Source of the DNA: Nitrospiria bacterium
GTDB lineage: Bacteria > Nitrospirota > CAKKRA01 > 9FT-COMBO-42-15
Length of the DNA stretch: 7,238 nucleotides
Direction: 5' to 3'
Assembly (NCBI GenBank): GCA_919902475.1
Contig: CAKKRA010000366.1
Coordinates: forward strand, 1-7,238
This document shows positions 1-6,090 of this stretch, piece by piece. The translations under genes were made by a program, and so were the position numbers. Positions within the stretch are counted from its first letter, which is position 1, and each line of letters opens with the position of its first letter. The notes under the pieces were generated by a model, which was not told the DNA's origin, searched no databases, and saw only the letters and a list, made by a program, of their open reading frames with translations.

Positions 1-1
1 G

Positions 2-430
2 GATATAACAACAGATTATGCCCATGTTGATGCAACAACCATGTGGATGGTAAAGAACCCTGAATGGTTTGATGTTATTGTTACTGACAATATGTTCGGT
101 GATATTATTACTGACCTTGGCGCTATGATTCAGGGGGGAATGGGCATTGCTGCCGGCGGAAATATAAATCCGCAGGGCACATCCATGTTTGAGCCTATAG
201 GAGGCTCTGCGCCAAAGTATACTGGAAAGAATGTAATAAATCCCCTTGCTGCAATATGCGCTGGCGGAATGCTCTTGGAGCATATCGGAGAAGAAGATGC
301 AGCATTGGATATTGAAAAGGCTGTGATGAAGGCAGTGAGCAAGGATATTAAAAACCTCGGCGCCGGCAAGATGGGGATGAGTACGACAGAGGTAGGAGAC
401 CTGATTTCAAAATATGTAGCAACTTTGTAA
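2..430 (+). CDS. leuB: 3-isopropylmalate dehydrogenase (LeuB-type), C-terminal part, cut by the window start
   Basis: This is the last 142 residues of an NAD-dependent beta-decarboxylating dehydrogenase; the reading frame is open from base 2. LeuB oxidises and decarboxylates 3-isopropylmalate in leucine biosynthesis in the cytoplasm. Seen in the sequence: a 'VDATTMWMVKNPEWFDVIVTDNMFGDIITD' type segment (fragment residues about 9-38), whose aspartates belong to the family's metal/substrate site, and 'FEPIGGSAPKYTGKNVINP' (about 61-79), the family's NAD-binding 'GSAP...GKN.ANP' signature. The C-terminal helix ends in 'STTEVGDLISKYVATL'. The family also contains isocitrate, homoisocitrate and tartrate dehydrogenases. 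The substrate-deciding N-terminal helix lies outside the window, so LeuB is the likeliest rather than the proven member. The usual downstream partner asd is absent; a DUF4321 gene follows instead. The stop codon lies inside a palindrome. Confidence 0.85.
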   Translation, partial: DITTDYAHVDATTMWMVKNPEWFDVIVTDNMFGDIITDLGAMIQGGMGIAAGGNINPQGTSMFEPIGGSAPKYTGKNVINPLAAICAGGMLLEHIGEEDAALDIEKAVMKAVSKDIKNLGAGKMGMSTTEVGDLISKYVATL

Positions 431-481
431 AAAGTCCATCTGCTGCGTTGTCGCTTCGGCCTCGCATCTGGAGCTTTTTAC
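427..481 (+). repeat. Long imperfect palindrome over the leuB stop codon; possible terminator and dispersed repeat
   Basis: The outer arms GTAAAAAG (427-434) and CTTTTTAC (474-481) pair perfectly over 8 bp and include the leuB TAA. TCCA (435-438) then pairs with TGGA (469-472), with G473 bulged. TGCG (444-447) pairs with CGCA (463-466). The tip is GC-TTCG-GC (453-460), a canonical cUUCGg tetraloop. The run of five T at 475-479 closes the dyad, so the RNA could act as a Rho-independent terminator for leuB, although the T-run is itself part of the stem. From memory, similar 'AAAAAGTCCATCTGCTGCG...' palindromes recur between genes of deltaproteobacterial-type genomes. That makes a short dispersed repeat plausible, but only a genome search can show it. 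Confidence 0.6.
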
Positions 482-531
482 TTCGTTGCCTTATAAACCT
501 TTTATGATTGAATCAAACACGGGGGTAAGAC

Positions 532-801
532 ATGGCACTCTTGCAGAGAAATTTCTGGATATTTCTTGTATTTATTCTTTTAGGCGCATTTTTGGGAAGC
601 ATACTCGGCGAGATACTCGGCATAGTAGCGCCAGAGGGGCCTTTAAGAAATATCTTTCTTAAAGCCTTTAAAATCGGCATTGACCCTGCATTTACGCTGA
701 ATATAAGGATTATTACCTTTACAATAGGGTTTACATTCTCAATTAATCTGATGAGCATCTTGGGGATGATTATTGGAGTTTATTTGTATAAACAATCCTA
801 A
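532..801 (+). CDS. DUF4321 family small membrane protein
   Basis: An 89-residue protein of unknown function. Two hydrophobic segments are visible: about residues 8-30, rich in small glycine-spaced residues (LLGAFLGSILGEILG), and about 66-86 (GFTFSINLMSILGMIIGVYLY). They are joined by a polar linker carrying 'APEGPLRN'. The order glycine-rich helix, 'VAPEGP', then a 'FTFSINLMSILG' second helix matches what I know of DUF4321, found in Firmicutes and deltaproteobacterial-type genomes; no biochemical role is established. It is predicted to sit in the inner membrane. The ATG at 532 is preceded by GGGGG (521-525) with a 6-nt spacer, a reasonable ribosome site. It lies about 100 bp after leuB, beyond the palindrome, so it may have its own promoter. 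A TATGAT at 503-508 is a weak -10 candidate without a convincing -35. It converges on uvrB. Confidence 0.75.
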   Translation: MALLQRNFWIFLVFILLGAFLGSILGEILGIVAPEGPLRNIFLKAFKIGIDPAFTLNIRIITFTIGFTFSINLMSILGMIIGVYLYKQS

Positions 802-817
802 GATGTAAATCATTATA

Positions 818-840
818 GGGGGCGAGGCGGCGCCTCGCCC
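818..840. terminator. Perfect GC-rich hairpin between convergent DUF4321 gene and uvrB
   Basis: GGGCGAGGC (820-828) and GCCTCGCCC (832-840) form a perfect 9-bp stem around a 3-nt GGC loop. It lies directly after the uvrB stop codon (841-843, minus strand) and 18 bp after the DUF4321 stop, where a bidirectional terminator would be expected. Neither side has a real T-run, so intrinsic termination is uncertain. A 3' mRNA-stabilising hairpin or a REP-like dispersed palindrome fits equally well. Confidence 0.5.
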
Positions 841-2838
841 TTACTTAACGCCGATCTCCATCCCCCTCTCCTTCAATGCCTTTATCCTGTCCCGTAACTT
901 TGCTGCCTTTTCAAATTCCATGTTTTTTGCTGAATCCTTCATCTCCTTTTCAAGGCTCTTGATTATTGCGGGCAGCTCTGAATCAGGTATATACTCTGCC
1001 TCACCCTCCTTCACAAGCGGCACAGTATAGTAGTCCCTCTCTGCAATATCGCTAAGCAGATCATAGATACCCTTCTTTATGCCCTCTGGCGTAATATTAT
1101 TTGCCTTATTGTATTCCATCTGAATCTTTCTTCTCCGCTCTGTTTCATCAATTGCCTGCTTGATTGAATTGGTGATTACATCAGCATACATAATCACCTC
1201 GCCGGATACATGCCTTGCTGCACGGCCTGCTGTTTGTATCAAAGAGCGGAATGAGCGAAGAAAGCCTTCTTTATCTGCATCAAGGATTGCCACAAGAGAG
1301 ACCTCTGGCAGATCAAGCCCTTCTCTTAATAGATTTATCCCAATCAATACATCAAATTCGCCTGCACGGAGATTGCGGATAATCTCTACCCTTTTAAGCG
1401 TCTCAATCTCTGAATGGAGATATTGAACACGGATGCCGATGTCATGATAATATTCTGTCAGATCCTCTGCCATCCTTTTTGTCAAAGTGGTTACAAGCAC
1501 CCTCTCTTTCTTTTCAACCCGCTTTTTTATCTCTGTAAGAAGGTCATCAACCTGTGTTGCAGCAGGTTTTATAGTAATCCTTGGATCCATTAATCCTGTT
1601 GGCCTGATAACTTGCTCTACAACCTTTTCCTCGCTTTGCTTAAGTTCATAAGGCCCTGGTGTTGCAGATACATAGACCACCTGATTTACAGCCTTCTCAA
1701 ACTCTACAAAGGTCAGGGGCCTGTTGTCGTAAGCAGATGGAAGCCTAAAGCCGTACTCAACAAGGCTCTTCTTCCTTGATTTGTCGCCTGCCCACATCCC
1801 TGTAATTTGCGGTATTGTTACATGGCTTTCGTCTATGATTATCAGGGAATCCTTTGGAAGATAATCAATCAGCGTTGGCGGAGGCTCGCCCTCTTTTCTG
1901 CCGCTTAAATGCCTTGAATAGTTTTCAATGCCGTGGCAGTAGCCTATCTCTTTAATCATCTCCAAATCAAAGCTCGTTCTTTGGTTAATCCTCTGCGCCT
2001 CAACGAGCATATTTTTGTCTTCAAAGTATTTTATCCTGTCAGCGAGTTCTCTTTTAATCCCCTCCATAGCAATCTCAAGCCTGTGTCTCGGCGTTACATA
2101 GTGGCTGTTTGGATAAACTGCAATCTTTGGCAGACGACTTAATTTCTGGCCCCTCAACGGGTCTACTTCATAAATGGCCTCAACAGTATCGCCAAACATC
2201 TCTACCCTGATGCAGTTGTCATTAGATGAGGCTGGAAATATCTCTATTATATCTCCCCTTACCCTGAAAGTGCCGCGGTGAAAGTCAATATCATTTCTTT
2301 CATACAAGATCTCAATGAGCTTTGATAATATCTTGTCCCTGTCCATCTCCATCCCCTCTTCAAGAAAAAGGAGCATGTTGTGATATGCCTCTGGAGAGCC
2401 GAGGCCGTATATGCAGGACACAGAGGCAACAATAATAACGTCATTCCTTTCAAATAAAGATGATGTTGCAGAGTGCCTCATCCTGTCGATTGCGTCATTT
2501 ATGGATGAGTCCTTTTCTATGTATGTATCTGTCTGAGGTATATATGCCTCTGGCTGATAATAGTCATAGTAGCTGACAAAATACTCAACAGCATTTTCAG
2601 GAAAGAAGGCATTAAATTCGTTAAAGAGCTGCGCAGCCAAGGTCTTGTTATGGACAATCACAAGTGCAGGCTTATTCACATTGACAATAACATTTGCCAT
2701 TGTAAAGGTCTTGCCAGAGCCTGTAACACCGAGGAGTGTTTGGTGTCTCGCATCCTTTAAGACCCCCTCTGTAAGGGCATTGATTGCCTTCTGCTGGTCT
2801 CCGCGGGGCTTAAAATCTGAAAAAAGCTTAAAAACCAC
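841..2838 (-). CDS. uvrB: UvrABC excinuclease subunit B (nucleotide excision repair)
   Basis: UvrB verifies DNA damage delivered by UvrA and recruits UvrC for dual incision. The protein is full length (665 residues, normal for the family). Motifs in order: Walker A GVTGSGKT (37-44); the damage-probing beta-hairpin YYDYYQPEAYIP (90-101); the UvrA-interaction region (about 150-250); DESH of the Walker B/helicase motif II (336-339); SATP, motif III (391-394); RPTGLMDP (412-419); INLLREGLDLPEV, motif V (501-513); QTAGRAAR, motif VI (535-542). A C-terminal UVR coiled-coil domain that contacts UvrC follows (about 622-658). The start is GTG: in the complement AGGAGA (2844-2849) sits 5 nt upstream, and the N-terminus 'VFKLFSDFKPRGDQ' matches the family. 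No residue is missing. I found no CTGT-N8-ACAG LexA box upstream, so SOS control of the E. coli type is not visible. A weak sigma-70 candidate, TTGAAA (2939-2934), 18-nt spacer, TACATT (2915-2910), is the best promoter I can offer. Confidence 0.98.
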   Translation of the reverse strand: MVFKLFSDFKPRGDQQKAINALTEGVLKDARHQTLLGVTGSGKTFTMANVIVNVNKPALVIVHNKTLAAQLFNEFNAFFPENAVEYFVSYYDYYQPEAYIPQTDTYIEKDSSINDAIDRMRHSATSSLFERNDVIIVASVSCIYGLGSPEAYHNMLLFLEEGMEMDRDKILSKLIEILYERNDIDFHRGTFRVRGDIIEIFPASSNDNCIRVEMFGDTVEAIYEVDPLRGQKLSRLPKIAVYPNSHYVTPRHRLEIAMEGIKRELADRIKYFEDKNMLVEAQRINQRTSFDLEMIKEIGYCHGIENYSRHLSGRKEGEPPPTLIDYLPKDSLIIIDESHVTIPQITGMWAGDKSRKKSLVEYGFRLPSAYDNRPLTFVEFEKAVNQVVYVSATPGPYELKQSEEKVVEQVIRPTGLMDPRITIKPAATQVDDLLTEIKKRVEKKERVLVTTLTKRMAEDLTEYYHDIGIRVQYLHSEIETLKRVEIIRNLRAGEFDVLIGINLLREGLDLPEVSLVAILDADKEGFLRSFRSLIQTAGRAARHVSGEVIMYADVITNSIKQAIDETERRRKIQMEYNKANNITPEGIKKGIYDLLSDIAERDYYTVPLVKEGEAEYIPDSELPAIIKSLEKEMKDSAKNMEFEKAAKLRDRIKALKERGMEIGVK

Positions 2839-2849
2839 ACTAATCTCCT

Positions 2850-2869
2850 ATAGGAATAATTTTTCCTAT
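2850..2869. promoter_or_regulatory. Palindrome ATAGGAA-N6-TTCCTAT in the uvrB leader, possible operator
   Basis: Arms ATAGGAA (2850-2856) and TTCCTAT (2863-2869) are perfect inverted copies around TAATTT. The central AATT (2858-2861) is also symmetric, so only one pair breaks a 20-bp palindrome. It lies just upstream of the uvrB Shine-Dalgarno sequence (2844-2849), overlapping a second small palindrome, CCTATAGG (2847-2854). Its centre is about 118 bp upstream of the predicted sigma-54 start at about 2978, a usual distance for an enhancer-binding protein site. It could instead be a uvrB operator or an RNA hairpin. Binding is inferred. Confidence 0.4.
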
Positions 2870-2908
2870 TTTGCTACATAAAATACCAATTATGGCAAAT
2901 CCCTTTCA

Positions 2909-2946
2909 TAATGTATTTTATAAATTCTAATGATTTCAATACATTA
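2909..2946. promoter_or_regulatory. Widely spaced inverted repeat TAATGTATT ... AATACATTA beside the sigma-54 promoter
   Basis: Two exact 9-bp inverted arms, 2909-2917 and 2938-2946, lie with centres 29 bp apart in AT-rich DNA. They end 5 bp before the TGGCAC element. The arms overlap the weak uvrB -10 (2910-2915) and -35 (2934-2939) candidates. Two half-sites for a dimeric regulator that both activates the cyclase and blocks uvrB would fit, but AT-rich sequence makes chance matches common. Confidence 0.3.
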
Positions 2947-2951
2947 GGTTC

Positions 2952-2967
2952 TGGCACTACTCTTGCT
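2952..2967 (+). promoter_or_regulatory. Sigma-54 (RpoN) -24/-12 promoter for the diguanylate cyclase gene
   Basis: TGGCAC (2952-2957), 5 nt, then TTGCT (2963-2967) matches the TGGCACG-N4-TTGCW consensus at every defined base except the G after TGGCAC, which is T. The invariant GG (2953-2954) and GC (2965-2966) are separated by exactly 10 nt, as sigma-54 requires. Transcription would start near 2978, giving a leader of about 93 nt before the ATG at 3071. Such promoters are silent without an AAA+ enhancer-binding activator; none is encoded in this window. Confidence 0.75.
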
Positions 2968-2991
2968 ATATACATGGTGGATACATATAAT
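2963..2991 (+). promoter_or_regulatory. Overlapping sigma-70-type promoter, TTGCTA-N17-TATAAT
   Basis: A perfect TATAAT (2986-2991) lies 17 nt downstream of TTGCTA (2963-2968), which matches the TTGACA -35 box at four of six bases. The -35 box is the -12 element of the sigma-54 promoter, so the two polymerase forms could not bind together. The start would fall near 2998. The -10 match and ideal spacing are good, but the surrounding DNA is AT-rich. Confidence 0.45.
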
Positions 2992-3000
2992 CTGTTATAA

Positions 3001-3028
3001 GGATATAGTTTTTTCTTGAACAATATCC
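3001..3028 (+). promoter_or_regulatory. Hairpin in the 5' leader of the diguanylate cyclase mRNA
   Basis: GGATAT (3001-3006) pairs with ATATCC (3023-3028). After a single A-A mismatch, GTT (3008-3010) pairs with AAC (3019-3021), leaving a T-rich loop. It starts about 3 nt after the predicted sigma-70 start, so it could stabilise the 5' end of that transcript. A competing shorter stem uses ACAAT (3020-3024) and ATTGT (3032-3036). No known riboswitch consensus is recognisable, including the c-di-GMP classes. Confidence 0.3.
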
Positions 3029-3070
3029 AAAATTGTAGTAGCCTTAATACACTTTTGAAATGAAAATATT

Positions 3071-5182
3071 ATGAATTATATCACTTCTCCACAATCTTTA
3101 ACAGACCTATTAGAAATATCCACCTGGCTGCAGGTACAGGACAGCCTTTCCTCTATTATTGGATATGAGGTGTCAATCTCAGATGCCGATGGAAGACTGC
3201 TATGCCGTCCAAGCAATGAAAATAATATATGCAGGATTGTAAAGGAGACTGCAATAGGCGCATCGCTGTGTAATGACTACTGCGGCAAGAGTATAAAAGA
3301 AGCAGTCAGAAAAAAAGAGCCTTTTCTATTTAAGTGCCACGCCAATCTATACAGCTTTACCGCGCCGATTATACTTGATGAAAAACATCAGATAGTAATA
3401 TTAGGCGGCCATACATTCTTTTCCTACAGGGATTTTACTGCCTTTATAAAAAATGTAGATTCACTGGGAATAGACAGGGCACGGATTCTCAGCCTTAACA
3501 AAGACCTCAAGTTCAGCGACAGCATGTCCTTAAAGCTATCATGCAGGTATATTAATACCAGCGCTAACAATATGCTGAAGAATACATACTCTCAGAATAT
3601 ATTCAAGCACAAATTCTCACAGCTTTTGACGCTTTTTAATGTCAGCACTGACCTGAGCTTTGATATCTCTCATTATGAGATATACGGCATGATATTAAAT
3701 GTACTCGGCATACTCTTTGATGTTAATACAGCGTCTATAATGCTTTGGGCTTCGGATGAGGGGATATTTAAGACCAAGACGTCATTCGGCCAGAGGGAGG
3801 ATCTTGTTTTAAATTATACAACAGATGCAAAAAAAGGCATCTTTGGCCAGATAATGAAGGAGCATAAGGCAGTCTCTACAAGAAATAGATTTGAAATCCT
3901 GGAAACAGGCCTCCCCGCAGAGATTCAATCACTTCATATATTTCCTCTTTTTAAGGGAGAGGGTGTCAGCGGATTGATAGCCATATTCAATACTGATATG
4001 TCAGAGGATGATAAAAAGATAATTGCGTCATTCTGCAATCAGGTTGCCCTTGTCCTTGAGAATCTGAAGCTGAAGTCAGAGCTTCAGGAAAAGCTTAAAA
4101 ACCTCTCTATCTTAATGGAGATAAACAAGGCAGTCGGCTCTACGCTTGACTTTGACAAACTCCTGCAGGTTATACTTGAAAAATCAACGGAGCTGACAAA
4201 GGCATCACAGGGTTCCTTAATGATATATGACGAAGAAAAGCTTGAACTTGCTATAAAGGCAACAAAAGGATTCCATGAAAAGATTGTTGAGCAGTTCAGA
4301 ATAAAGCCGGGCGAAGGCATCGCAGGATGGGTGCTAAAGGAAGGACTGCCCATTGTTGTTGAAGATATAGAAAGAGACGAGCGTTTTGGAAAGAAGAGCC
4401 GGCCGCGGTATAAGACGCGTTCGTTTATTTCAATTCCGTTAAAAATAAACTCAAGGATTGTCGGCGTGCTGAATATCTCAGACAAGATTACAGGAGAGGT
4501 ATTTTCAGAGGATGATTTAAATCTCCTCCTTTCCTTTGCAACACATGCATCAATAGCAATTGAACGTTCTGAATATTATAACAAGTCAGAGGTATTAAAG
4601 AAGATATCTATTACAGACCAGCTTACTGAACTGCTTAATCGCAGATATTTTCAGGAGCGTCTTACAGAAGAGATTGAGAGGTCAAAAAGGTATAAGTATC
4701 CGCTCTCTCTCATAATTCTGGATATAGATAATTTCAAAAATTATAATGACATGAACGGCCACCTTGTTGGTGATGAGGGCTTAAGGATTACAGCATCCTG
4801 CATTAGAAATGCTGTAAGGACAATGGATGTTGTGGCAAGATTCGGAGGCGAGGAATTTGCAGTAATCCTCCCGCAGACAGAAAAGGACGAGGCAAATATA
4901 ATTGCAGAGAGGATAAGAAAAGAGGTTGAAAAGACCTATTATCCAATGGAAGAGACGCAGCCAAATGGCGAGTTTACCATAAGCCTTGGCCTCGCCACAT
5001 ATCCTGATGATGCTGGAGAAATGTTAGAGCTTATAAATAATGCAGACAGGGCAATGTATGCAGCAAAGACGCAGGGTAAAAACAGGGTGATATCATACTC
5101 ATCAGATATTATAAATAATTTTAATTCCAATCCGCTTTCACTGACCATGAACGGGACAAATGGTCTGTCAACGATTATTTAG
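3071..5182 (+). CDS. PocR-GAF-GAF-GGDEF soluble diguanylate cyclase
   Basis: A 703-residue signalling enzyme predicted to make cyclic di-GMP from two GTP. No signal peptide or membrane helix is visible, so it is cytoplasmic. Domains: PocR ligand-binding domain (about 10-120; cysteines 45, 54, 67, 71, 89; 'FKCHANLYSFTAPIILD' and 'VILGGHTFF' typical); GAF1 (about 195-330); a short coiled coil (330-350); GAF2 (about 355-497, with 'KPGEGIAGWVLKEGLPIVVEDI'); GGDEF (about 512-678). The catalytic loop is GGEEF (592-596). By alignment with PleD, metal ligands would be D551, D568 and E594, and N559 would contact guanine. The product-inhibition I-site RxxD is intact (R583-D586), five residues before GGEEF. 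PocR domains are thought to bind small hydrocarbon derivatives, as in the propanediol regulator PocR; the ligand here is unknown. ATG 3071 has no good Shine-Dalgarno sequence, but no better in-frame start is apparent. The last 8 bp overlap the end of ftsY. Confidence 0.93.
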   Translation: MNYITSPQSLTDLLEISTWLQVQDSLSSIIGYEVSISDADGRLLCRPSNENNICRIVKETAIGASLCNDYCGKSIKEAVRKKEPFLFKCHANLYSFTAPIILDEKHQIVILGGHTFFSYRDFTAFIKNVDSLGIDRARILSLNKDLKFSDSMSLKLSCRYINTSANNMLKNTYSQNIFKHKFSQLLTLFNVSTDLSFDISHYEIYGMILNVLGILFDVNTASIMLWASDEGIFKTKTSFGQREDLVLNYTTDAKKGIFGQIMKEHKAVSTRNRFEILETGLPAEIQSLHIFPLFKGEGVSGLIAIFNTDMSEDDKKIIASFCNQVALVLENLKLKSELQEKLKNLSILMEINKAVGSTLDFDKLLQVILEKSTELTKASQGSLMIYDEEKLELAIKATKGFHEKIVEQFRIKPGEGIAGWVLKEGLPIVVEDIERDERFGKKSRPRYKTRSFISIPLKINSRIVGVLNISDKITGEVFSEDDLNLLLSFATHASIAIERSEYYNKSEVLKKISITDQLTELLNRRYFQERLTEEIERSKRYKYPLSLIILDIDNFKNYNDMNGHLVGDEGLRITASCIRNAVRTMDVVARFGGEEFAVILPQTEKDEANIIAERIRKEVEKTYYPMEETQPNGEFTISLGLATYPDDAGEMLELINNADRAMYAAKTQGKNRVISYSSDIINNFNSNPLSLTMNGTNGLSTII

Positions 5183-6089
5183 CAAATAATGCATCTGCAA
5201 ACGCATCAGCGTTAAAATCTATCAGGTCATCCAGTCCCTCGCCCATGCCTGCCATTCTAATCGGTATCTTAAATTCATCAACTATTCCTATTATAATCCC
5301 GCCTTTTGCAGTGCCGTCCAGCTTTGTTATTATCAAACCGCTTACGCCGATGCCTTCATTAAAGAGTCTTGCCTGTGAGATTGCATTCTGACCGTTAGTT
5401 GCATCTAAAACAAGGAGTGTTTCATGCGGCGCGCCTATCAATACATTTCCAATAGTCCTCTTAACCTTTTTTAGCTCCTCCATTAGATTCACCTTTGTAT
5501 GAAGCCTTCCTGCAGTGTCAATTATAAGGACATCTGTCCCCCTCTGTTTTGCAGCAGAGACTGCATCAAAGGCAACTGCTGATGGGTCTGCCCCTGGCTT
5601 TTGCCGTATTACATCAGCGCCAACACGGCTGCCCCATGCCTCAAGCTGTTCAATAGCAGCAGCCCTGAATGTATCGCCAGCAGCAAGGAGAACGCTTTTG
5701 CCTTCCTTCTTATATCTATGCGCGAGCTTGCCTATTGTTGTGGTTTTTCCCGCACCATTTACGCCAATAACAAGTATTACAAAGGGTTTTGAAGATTCTA
5801 TATTTAGTCCGTTGTCAATCTTGCTGAATATGTTCCTTATCTCATCCTTCAAACAGGCAATCAGTCTTGCCGGGTCATCAAGCTCTTTTCTCTGAAGCCT
5901 TTCCTCAATTTTTTTTATAAGCGCTGTAGTTGTTTTAACGCCAACATCTGCGCTTATAAGTATTTCTTCAAGCTCGTCAAGCAGCCCCTTGTCTATCTGC
6001 TTCTTGCCAAGCAGAAGGGATTCAACCTTTGTTACAAAACCGCCCTTTGTTTTTTCCAAACCTTTTCTAAAGATATCTAAGACAGCCAC
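5175..6089 (-). CDS. ftsY: Signal recognition particle receptor FtsY
   Basis: FtsY is the SRP-GTPase receptor that docks ribosome-nascent chain-SRP complexes at the inner membrane. Positions below count from a GTG start at 6089 (304 residues). NG domain: helical N domain (about 1-95); G1 GVNGAGKTT (109-117); DTFRAAAIEQL, the insertion-box/G2 region (139-149); G3 DTAGR (191-195); DATNGQNA (229-236); G4 TKLD (255-258) and GTAKGG; closing 'GMGEGLDDL' (281-289). The long acidic A domain of E. coli FtsY is absent, as in many bacteria. I prefer GTG 6089 over the upstream ATG at 6122 (315 residues). GTG lies one base after the Roadblock stop, has AGGA 8 nt upstream, and gives the usual N-terminus 'MAVLDIFRKGLEKTKGGF'; the ATG would overlap the Roadblock gene by 32 bp without a clear ribosome site. 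It is last in the minus-strand operon. Confidence 0.96.
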   Translation of the reverse strand: MAVLDIFRKGLEKTKGGFVTKVESLLLGKKQIDKGLLDELEEILISADVGVKTTTALIKKIEERLQRKELDDPARLIACLKDEIRNIFSKIDNGLNIESSKPFVILVIGVNGAGKTTTIGKLAHRYKKEGKSVLLAAGDTFRAAAIEQLEAWGSRVGADVIRQKPGADPSAVAFDAVSAAKQRGTDVLIIDTAGRLHTKVNLMEELKKVKRTIGNVLIGAPHETLLVLDATNGQNAISQARLFNEGIGVSGLIITKLDGTAKGGIIIGIVDEFKIPIRMAGMGEGLDDLIDFNADAFADALFAK

Positions 6090-6090
6090 T

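Noticed and set aside
1160..1426. 88-codon open frame on the plus strand inside uvrB
   Set aside because: It is antisense to UvrB helicase motifs V and VI; conservation there belongs to UvrB, and the translated product is low-complexity.
2839..2950. LexA/SOS box for uvrB
   Set aside because: No CTGT-N8-ACAG or GAAC-N4-GTTC motif is visible; a lineage-specific LexA motif cannot be excluded from one sequence.
2978..3070. c-di-GMP riboswitch in front of the diguanylate cyclase
   Set aside because: The leader is short and A/T-rich, and I cannot find the conserved GEMM core or a paired-stem layout of either c-di-GMP riboswitch class.
3060..3074. Four-codon reading frame (ATG AAA ATA TTA TGA) overlapping the cyclase start codon
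   Set aside because: It has no ribosome site and is short enough to arise by chance; there is no sign of a leader-peptide mechanism.
4084..4485. 133-codon open frame on the minus strand inside the cyclase gene
   Set aside because: It is fully antisense to the GAF2 region, its product is serine/phenylalanine-rich without a recognisable fold, and it is explained by the codon pattern of the real gene.
5515..5895. 126-codon open frame on the plus strand across ftsY
   Set aside because: It runs antisense through the conserved G-domain motifs of ftsY and has no recognisable family or ribosome site.
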